Shown here: piece after piece, positions 1-5,775 of the stretch
How positions within the stretch are numbered: position 1 is the stretch's first letter
Layout of the letters: each line of letters begins with the position of its first letter
NCBI GenBank assembly: GCA_009785015.1
Contig: WQXD01000013.1
Location: forward strand, 1 to 29,772
Reading direction: 5' to 3'
DNA from: Oscillospiraceae bacterium
Lineage (GTDB): Bacteria; Bacillota_A; Clostridia; Oscillospirales; WRJC01
Length of the DNA stretch: 29,772 nucleotides
The notes under the pieces: model-generated
What the model was told of the DNA's origin: nothing
Database searches by the model: none
The model's input: only the letters and a program-made list of their open reading frames with translations
Program-made: the position numbers and the translations under genes

Positions 1-1293
1 AGCGGCGGTTTTACGGTAACCCCGCCGAAAGAGGGGGATCCCGGACCGGTGCGAGCCGTGAATGGGTATCACTTCGCCTATGCGGACAACACGCCGTTTT
101 ATCCCATGGGCACGACGTGCTACGCCTGGACGCATCAGCCGCCGAGGCTTCAGGAGCAGACGCTTGAAGAGCTGAAAAAGGGATATTTCAACAAGATCCG
201 TTTTTGCGTGTTCCCCAAGCATTATGTGTATAACTTAAAAGAGCCGCAGACTTATCCCTATGAAGGAACTGCTATGGACAGCTCTAAGCTCACACCGGAA
301 AATTTCAATGATTACAACGACAACCACGGGGAAAACAATTGGGATTTCATGCGGTTCAACCCCGAGCACTTCCGCCGTTTCGAAAATCGCATCGCGGACC
401 TGGCAGAACTCGGAATCGAGGCGGATATCATCGTCATGCACCCTTACGACCGCTGGGGGTTTTCGAACATGGGCGAAAAAAACGACGACCTGTACTGGAA
501 GTATATCGTCGCCCGGTTCGCCGCTTTTTCGAATGTATGGTGGAGTTTTGCCAATGAATTTGATTTGATGCCGCACAAAACAATCGCCGACTGGGAACGC
601 TACGCGGAAATCCTTTGTGAAAGCGACCCGTATAACCATTTGCGCTCGATCCACAACGGGGCCGTATTATACGACCACACCAAGCCGTGGGTCACACATT
701 GCAGCCTCCAGAGGCATGACGTCGAAAGGATAACCGAATGGCGCGACCAATACAAAAAGCCGGCGGTGATCGACGAAATGGGTTATGAGGGAAATATTCC
801 CCACGGCTGGGGCAATCTCACGGCTGTCGAACTTGTGCGGCGTTTCTGGGAAGTCGCGGTCCGCGGCGGCTACAACGGACACGGCGAGACTTATTTACAC
901 CCCGACGATATACTCTGGTGGAGCCACGGCGGCAAACTGCACGGCGAAAGCCCGGAAAGAATCAGGTTTTTGTTGGATATCCTAAAACAAACTCCGGGTC
1001 ACGGACTAAAACAATACCGCCCCGAAGACGAAAGCTTCACGCGGATATTTTCCGGCGGGGGCACGGTCGCCATCCCAGAACAACCGATGCCGGAGGGCAG
1101 TTATTATCTGGTATATTTCGGAAACGAGCGCCCGGATTTTTTCGAATGCAATCTTGACGACTCGGCAGACTGCGAAGTCGAGGTAATAGACACATGGGAT
1201 ATGACGATAACAAACGCCGGCGTAATGCGCGACAAAATACGCGTGGAGCTGCCGGGAAAAGAGTATATGGCAGTACGGATCCGCAAAGCATAA
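1..1293 (+). CDS. DUF5605/DUF4038-type glycoside hydrolase, 5' end outside window
   Basis: The reading frame is open from base 1, and its first codons (SGGFTVTPP) continue naturally into the domain, so the gene begins before the window; the GTG at 49 is an internal codon. The visible 430 residues form a TIM-barrel glycosidase-like domain: FYPMGTTCYAW at the start, WWSFANEF with the presumed acid/base Glu (codon 186 of the window frame) and AVIDEMGYEG with the presumed nucleophile Glu (codon 259). The last 90 residues look like the small beta-sandwich of DUF5605 and end in VELPGKEYMAVRIRKA. Family members usually carry an N-terminal DUF5060 beta domain, which would lie upstream. It probably acts on plant cell wall glycosides; the substrate cannot be read from sequence. 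A decayed copy of its 3' end lies at 8754-8843. Confidence 0.85.
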   Translation, partial: SGGFTVTPPKEGDPGPVRAVNGYHFAYADNTPFYPMGTTCYAWTHQPPRLQEQTLEELKKGYFNKIRFCVFPKHYVYNLKEPQTYPYEGTAMDSSKLTPENFNDYNDNHGENNWDFMRFNPEHFRRFENRIADLAELGIEADIIVMHPYDRWGFSNMGEKNDDLYWKYIVARFAAFSNVWWSFANEFDLMPHKTIADWERYAEILCESDPYNHLRSIHNGAVLYDHTKPWVTHCSLQRHDVERITEWRDQYKKPAVIDEMGYEGNIPHGWGNLTAVELVRRFWEVAVRGGYNGHGETYLHPDDILWWSHGGKLHGESPERIRFLLDILKQTPGHGLKQYRPEDESFTRIFSGGGTVAIPEQPMPEGSYYLVYFGNERPDFFECNLDDSADCEVEVIDTWDMTITNAGVMRDKIRVELPGKEYMAVRIRKA

Positions 1294-1377
1294 AATATAA
1301 TATAAAGCGGGTTAAACGGTATATAATGAGTGATTATCTGTAGCGCAGTAATAATTATAGACGAGGGGGAAACCAAT

Positions 1378-1671
1378 GTGGGAAAGAGGATATATAAAAT
1401 AGAAAACCCGGTTTATTTAAAAAAAGATGAAATAGATAAAAAATACTGGGATAAACAAGTATTAATGACAAATATAAAAATGGTCCCGGATTTTAGCAGC
1501 ATGGATGGCGGTATTGTTAGATATTATGCGATAGACGCAAAAGACGAGTTATATAAAAAACTGGCAGATTTAAGAAAAAAAGAAGGCGTTGACGCCATTG
1601 ACTGTTGCGGTATTGAATATATAGGGCCTATATACTTGAATTTGTGGGCTGCAGGTGGTGGCAATTTTTGA
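1378..1671 (+). CDS. Small protein of unknown function (97 aa)
   Basis: I chose the GTG at 1378 because a purine-rich ribosome binding site (GAGGGG, about 1363-1368) lies 8-9 bases upstream; longer in-frame starts have no such site. The protein is soluble, with no signal peptide or membrane segment. It has a lysine-rich N-terminus, a central segment (FSSMDGGIVRYYAID) and a C-terminal patch with two adjacent cysteines (DAIDCCGIEYIGPIY) ending in AAGGGNF. I do not recognise the family. The stop codon overlaps the presumed start of the retropepsin-like fragment, so the two were probably co-transcribed. Base composition is AT-rich compared with the upstream glycosidase, which suggests it belongs to the accessory region. 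No function is proposed. Confidence 0.6.
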   Translation: MGKRIYKIENPVYLKKDEIDKKYWDKQVLMTNIKMVPDFSSMDGGIVRYYAIDAKDELYKKLADLRKKEGVDAIDCCGIEYIGPIYLNLWAAGGGNF

Positions 1672-1862
1672 TAACAATAAAAGCTTCGTATAACTATATT
1701 CTGAGAATTAATACCCTTATTGAAACAAAAACGTCGCCTACACCGCAATGGCTTGAAATGGTTTACGATACGGGAGCAGGGACAACGACAATTTCAAGAC
1801 AAATTGCTTTAGACGCAGGTTATAAAATACAACATATTATTTTCGGTGATGATAATGAATAA
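1668..1862 (+). pseudogene. Truncated retropepsin-like aspartic protease
   Basis: The 64-residue product contains MVYDTGAGTTTIS followed by RQIALDAGY. This is the active-site D-T-G-A loop and following helix of retroviral-like (retropepsin-type) aspartic proteases, which act as dimers. Family members continue for some 60-70 more residues, including the flap and the C-terminal hydrophobic-Gly motif. Here the frame stops about 25 residues after the catalytic Asp, so the domain is incomplete and probably inactive. The start is uncertain: a TTG at 1668 overlaps the preceding stop codon. The last 8 bases (1855-1862) overlap the ATG of the first methylase-like gene, so the break coincides with the left edge of the defence island. 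An alternative is a genuine short coupled leader peptide. Confidence 0.5.
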
Positions 1863-2514
1863 CACTCAAACGAAATCAAAACAACGAATAGCAGACCACG
1901 GCGAAGTGTTCACGGCGGAGCGCGAAGTCAACGCCATGCTCGACCTCGTAAAACAGGAAACCGAGCGTATTGACAGCCGCTTTCTTGAACCCGCTTGCGG
2001 TGATGGAAACTTTCTCGCGGAAATACTACGCCGGAAACTCACTATTGTAAAATCACGTTACGGCAAGCACGCCGCCGATTATGAGCGATACGCCGTCACA
2101 GCGGTTACGAGCATATACGGAGTTGAATTATTATCCGATAATGTAGACGAGTGCCGAAAGCGTATGTTTGTAATTTTCGATAAAGCGTATACGGCGGTTT
2201 GCAAGAAAGAAGCGAACGATGAAACCCGCGAATCGGTACGCCATATCTTGCGGCACAACATACTCTGCGGCGATGCGCTGACGATGAAGAAAACCGACGG
2301 CGAACCGATTATTTTCGCCGAATGGTCGGCGGTGAACGGCTCATTACTAAAACGGCGGGATTATCGGTTGGACGAATTATTGGACGGACACAACGAGCAA
2401 ATGACTTTGGACATGACCGGGTGGGAGTACGACCGAGAGGTAGACGCATATATTCCGCTTCCGATTAAGGAGTTCCCGCCGATCCATTACAGGAGGGTAA
2501 CAGAGCATGAATGA
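1855..2514 (+). CDS. Methylase-like protein with SAM motif I but no NPPY motif (219 aa)
   Basis: The N-terminal half has the layout of an N6-adenine DNA methyltransferase core: GEVFTAEREVNAMLDLV (motif X-like entry helix), then FLEPACGDGNFLAEIL, a clear SAM-binding motif I, then YGVELLSDNVDECRKRM (motif II) and NILCGDALT (motif III). Where motif IV (N/D-P-P-Y/F) should follow, the chain reads IIFAEWSAVNG, so the catalytic tetrapeptide is absent. At 219 residues it is also short for a methylase. I infer a SAM-binding accessory or regulatory subunit rather than an independent enzyme. I chose the ATG at 1855; ATG 1849 is an alternative. It overlaps the next gene by 8 bases (ATGAATGA at 2507), which indicates translational coupling in the five-gene island. 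Confidence 0.8.
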   Translation: MNNTQTKSKQRIADHGEVFTAEREVNAMLDLVKQETERIDSRFLEPACGDGNFLAEILRRKLTIVKSRYGKHAADYERYAVTAVTSIYGVELLSDNVDECRKRMFVIFDKAYTAVCKKEANDETRESVRHILRHNILCGDALTMKKTDGEPIIFAEWSAVNGSLLKRRDYRLDELLDGHNEQMTLDMTGWEYDREVDAYIPLPIKEFPPIHYRRVTEHE

Positions 2515-4060
2515 TTTTTACGCGAATACATACAACCCCGATGTGCTGTCATGCCTCGCTAACCTATCAAATGACGAGGTGTTCACGCCGCCGGACATCG
2601 TGAATAAAATGCTTGATATGCTCCCGCAGGAGCTGTTCATCGATAAGAACGCGACGTTCCTTGACCCCGCTTGTAAATCCGGCGTGTTCCTGCGCGAGAT
2701 AGCCAAGCGGTTGCTTGTCGGGCTTGAACGGGAAATACCCGATTTACAGGAACGCATTAACCATATATTCCGTAAACAGCTTTACGGGATTGCGATTACC
2801 GAAATGACCTCGCTGTTGTCGCGTCGGAGCGTGTACTGTTCCAAGTTCCCGAACGGCAAGTTTTCAATCGTCAAGTTCGACGACGCCGAGGGCAATATCC
2901 GATTCAAAAAAATTAAGCACGTTTGGCGCGGTGAAAGGTGTGCTTTCTGCGGAGCGTCCAAACTACAATCTGAACATAATCGTGACGATACAATGGAATC
3001 ATATGCTTATGAGTTCATTCACACTACAAAACCAGAGGAGATATTTGGCATGAAGTTCGATGTTATTATAAGCAATCCACCATACCAATTAAGCGATGGC
3101 GGTCATGGCATAAGCGCAATGCCAATATATGATAAATTTATTACACAAGCGAAAAAGCTAAATCCGCGATATATTTCTATGATAACTCCTGCTCGTTGGT
3201 ATGCTGGCGGGAAAGGTCTTGATAGTTTTAGAGAAGCTATGTTGAAAGATAATAGAATAAGGGTTATACATGACTACCCACAAGCCTTTGATTGTTTCCC
3301 CGGTGTGCAAATCAAAGGTGGGGTTTGCTATTTTCTTTGGGAAAGAAACAATCGTGGCGACTGTACCGTGGTTACTCATAAAGGCGATGAAATAAGTCCG
3401 CCTGTAACACGTTCATTGTTAGAATCTGGGTGTGATACGTTTATTCGTTATAACGAAGCAATAAGCATTTTACATAAAGTTAAAAAATTCAATGAACCAT
3501 CAATGGAAGCGTTAGTTAGTTCAAGACAACCATTTGGGCTACCTACAACATTTCATGGGCATAAAACAAAAAAAGATGGCGATATACTAATTTACGAAAA
3601 CGAGGGTATATCATACACATCACGTTCGTCAATTACAAAAAATGCTGATGTAGTGGATAAATACAAAGTTATTATACCAAGGTCTGGGAGTGGCAGCGAT
3701 GCGTTTCCTCACCCGATATTAGGAAAGCCATTTGTGGGTGCGCCGCTAACAGCAAGTAGTGAAACTTATGTGTTCATAGGACCTTTCTTTGACGAAAAGG
3801 AATGTGAAAACGTAATATCATACGTTTCCACACGTTTTATGCGTTTTTTGGCCATGCTGAAAAAAGTTACTCAAAGCACTACGCGGAGCATATATACGCT
3901 TGTACCGGTACAAGACTTTTCTGAATCATGGACTGACGAAAAATTATACACCAAATATGGCATTACCGAAGATGAAATCGCTTTCATCGAAAGCATGATA
4001 CGCCCGATGGAGTTGAACGGCGGGGGTGGCGATATTGATGTGGAGGACGATGATGAATAA
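2507..4060 (+). CDS. Eco57I-like N6-adenine DNA methyltransferase (type II/III-like modification subunit)
   Basis: The 517-residue protein has motif I FLDPACKSGVFLREIA (about residues 47-62) and catalytic motif IV in VIISNPPYQ (about 188-196), the gamma-type order used by Eco57I/type I-like adenine methylases. The C-terminal part would be the target-recognition region. A CAFCG knuckle at residue 145 interrupts the core between motifs I and IV. It should methylate adenine in the island's recognition sequence and protect host DNA. A strong RBS (GGAGGG, 2492-2497) precedes the ATG at 2507. Composition is mosaic: about 52-57% GC in sampled lines near the 5' end, about 28-37% in sampled lines between 3120 and 3660, and higher again at the 3' end. 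This suggests exchange of the specificity segment. It overlaps the next gene by 8 bases. Confidence 0.9.
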   Translation: MNDFYANTYNPDVLSCLANLSNDEVFTPPDIVNKMLDMLPQELFIDKNATFLDPACKSGVFLREIAKRLLVGLEREIPDLQERINHIFRKQLYGIAITEMTSLLSRRSVYCSKFPNGKFSIVKFDDAEGNIRFKKIKHVWRGERCAFCGASKLQSEHNRDDTMESYAYEFIHTTKPEEIFGMKFDVIISNPPYQLSDGGHGISAMPIYDKFITQAKKLNPRYISMITPARWYAGGKGLDSFREAMLKDNRIRVIHDYPQAFDCFPGVQIKGGVCYFLWERNNRGDCTVVTHKGDEISPPVTRSLLESGCDTFIRYNEAISILHKVKKFNEPSMEALVSSRQPFGLPTTFHGHKTKKDGDILIYENEGISYTSRSSITKNADVVDKYKVIIPRSGSGSDAFPHPILGKPFVGAPLTASSETYVFIGPFFDEKECENVISYVSTRFMRFLAMLKKVTQSTTRSIYTLVPVQDFSESWTDEKLYTKYGITEDEIAFIESMIRPMELNGGGGDIDVEDDDE

Positions 4061-4913
4061 TTTACAACCGACATACAGGCGACAACGCTTCCTTTTAGAC
4101 TTTATACGCCAGCTTGAAAACGGCGTGACGAATACCGAATTACAAAAACTTGTGTTCATGCACACCATGAAAAACAAAACCGATTTATACGAGTTTATCC
4201 CGTATAAATTCGGCGCATATTCGTTTCAGCTTGCGGAGGATTTAGATATTCTTAATAAAGATGAATATTTGGTTCTCGGAGAAACGCGAGTTAAGGCGGC
4301 GGGTGAATATTCACAGACGAATTTGTTTAATATTGAAACCGAGCGTGGAAATGACCTTATCCGTAAAGCATACCGTGAATATCCGTACTACACGATAAAC
4401 AGCGAAACGATAAACAATCTTTTTTACGGCACAGAAGCGGAGCAGTTTAATAGCGTGAAACAAAAATACATTCAATCCGAACAATCCCTGTTCACAATAG
4501 GTTACGAAGGAAAAAGTATCGAAGCGTTTATAAATTCGCTAATCGTAAACGGCGTAAACTTATTATGCGATGTGCGTAAAAACCCGTTAAGCCGAAAATT
4601 CGGCTTTTCAAAAGGCAAACTCGAACACATAACGGACACCGTCGGAATTAAATATGTCCATATCCCCGACCTCGGAATTGAATCCGACAAACGGAATTCG
4701 CTTGAAACAGCCGAAGATTATCATACGCTTTTTAATGAATATGCGGAAACGCTTCCGACTCTTGAACGGTATCTTGAACAGATATATTCGTTGTTGAAAT
4801 CCAACAACCGAATTGCTTTGATGTGTTATGAAAAAGACGCCGTGATGTGCCATCGGCACGTTATCAGGGATTACATTACAAACGCGCATGAGGTAAGGAG
4901 CGAGGATTTATGA
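4053..4913 (+). CDS. DUF488 protein with N-terminal winged-helix/Panacea-like segment
   Basis: I chose the ATG at 4053 because GGAGG (4042-4046) sits 6 bases upstream; it overlaps the methylase stop. The 286-residue protein has two parts. Residues 1 to about 125 (ELQKLVFMHT and YEFIPYKFGAYSFQ) resemble the small helical/winged-helix domains of DUF4065/Panacea-type proteins. The remainder is a DUF488 domain: LFTIGYEGKSIEAFI, LLCDVRKNPLSRKFGF, HIPDLGIES and the signature MCYEKDAVMCHRHVI with its paired cysteines and histidine. DUF488 proteins are often found near modification and defence genes, and their biochemical activity is not settled. The position between the methylase and an unknown protein argues for a role in the same system. 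Confidence is high for the DUF488 domain and lower for the N-terminal assignment. Confidence 0.85.
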   Translation: MNNLQPTYRRQRFLLDFIRQLENGVTNTELQKLVFMHTMKNKTDLYEFIPYKFGAYSFQLAEDLDILNKDEYLVLGETRVKAAGEYSQTNLFNIETERGNDLIRKAYREYPYYTINSETINNLFYGTEAEQFNSVKQKYIQSEQSLFTIGYEGKSIEAFINSLIVNGVNLLCDVRKNPLSRKFGFSKGKLEHITDTVGIKYVHIPDLGIESDKRNSLETAEDYHTLFNEYAETLPTLERYLEQIYSLLKSNNRIALMCYEKDAVMCHRHVIRDYITNAHEVRSEDL

Positions 4914-5752
4914 TGGCTGACAAGAAAAGGGTCTACATTGTTGTCAAAACCTATCCGACCATTTCAAAAGAATATTCAGAGCTTGTTTGTACAGCGGGTG
5001 TTCTTGAAGATGGCTCGTGGATACGGCTGTATCCCGTTCCGTTCAGGAAACTCGCTGACTACCAAAAGTATCCGAAATATTCATGGATTGAAGTCGAAGT
5101 GACCCGTAACACATCGGATTTTCGACCCGAATCGTATCGTCCGACATTGACTACTATATCCGTAGACGATAAACCTAAAAAAGCCGATTGGAATGAGCGA
5201 CGTAGGATCGTGTTCAACAACAAGACGATATATACGAACCTGCAAGAATTGATTGACAAAGCAAAAGCGGACGGTACTTCTCTTGCTGTGTTCAAACCCA
5301 CAAAAATTCATGATTTGGTCATCGAAGAAATTGACCGTAATTGGGATGCGGAAAAATTGGCGATATTAAAAGGTTTGTCGCAACAACTTAATTTTTTCCA
5401 GTCGGCAGAAGAAATTGAAGCAGAATATAAAGTGGTTCCGAAAGTTCCTTACAAATTTTCATACAAGTTTGAAGACGATTGTGGCAAACAATCCACGCTG
5501 ATGATTGAGGATTGGGAAATCGGAATGCTGTATTTTAATTGTTTGAAGGATGCCGACGGTAATGAAAATGTGGCACTGGAAAAAGTACGGCAAAAATATT
5601 TGGATGATTTTATAAAAAAGGATTTGCATTTTTTCCTCGGCACGACAAAGCAATTCCACAATGTCGCACCCAATCCATTTATTATCATCGGCGTATTTTA
5701 TCCGCCTATGCCGACGCAAGAACAGCAAATGAATTTATTGGATATGATATAA
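4910..5752 (+). CDS. Unknown protein coupled to DUF488 (280 aa)
   Basis: The start codon overlaps the DUF488 stop in ATGATGG (ATG 4910 or 4913), with AAGGAG at 4895-4900, so the two genes are translationally coupled. The protein is soluble. Its N-terminal third is beta-rich with conserved-looking aromatic and basic residues: VYIVVKTYPTISKEYSELVC, then GSWIRLYPVPFRKL and RNTSDFRPESYRP. The middle is charged and helical. The C-terminus has DLHFFLGTTKQFH and IIGVFYPP and ends in a glutamine-rich tail. I do not recognise a catalytic motif or a named domain. The place between DUF488 and the helicase/nuclease suggests a dedicated component of the restriction-like system, perhaps a nucleic-acid-binding subunit; that is inference only. 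Confidence 0.75.
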   Translation: MMADKKRVYIVVKTYPTISKEYSELVCTAGVLEDGSWIRLYPVPFRKLADYQKYPKYSWIEVEVTRNTSDFRPESYRPTLTTISVDDKPKKADWNERRRIVFNNKTIYTNLQELIDKAKADGTSLAVFKPTKIHDLVIEEIDRNWDAEKLAILKGLSQQLNFFQSAEEIEAEYKVVPKVPYKFSYKFEDDCGKQSTLMIEDWEIGMLYFNCLKDADGNENVALEKVRQKYLDDFIKKDLHFFLGTTKQFHNVAPNPFIIIGVFYPPMPTQEQQMNLLDMI

Positions 5753-5775
5753 GCCGGAAATATGGAGGATAATTA

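Noticed and set aside
1322..1327. TATAAT upstream of the small gene at 1378
   Set aside because: No matching -35 or extended -10 element at the right spacing in an AT-rich gap; could be chance.
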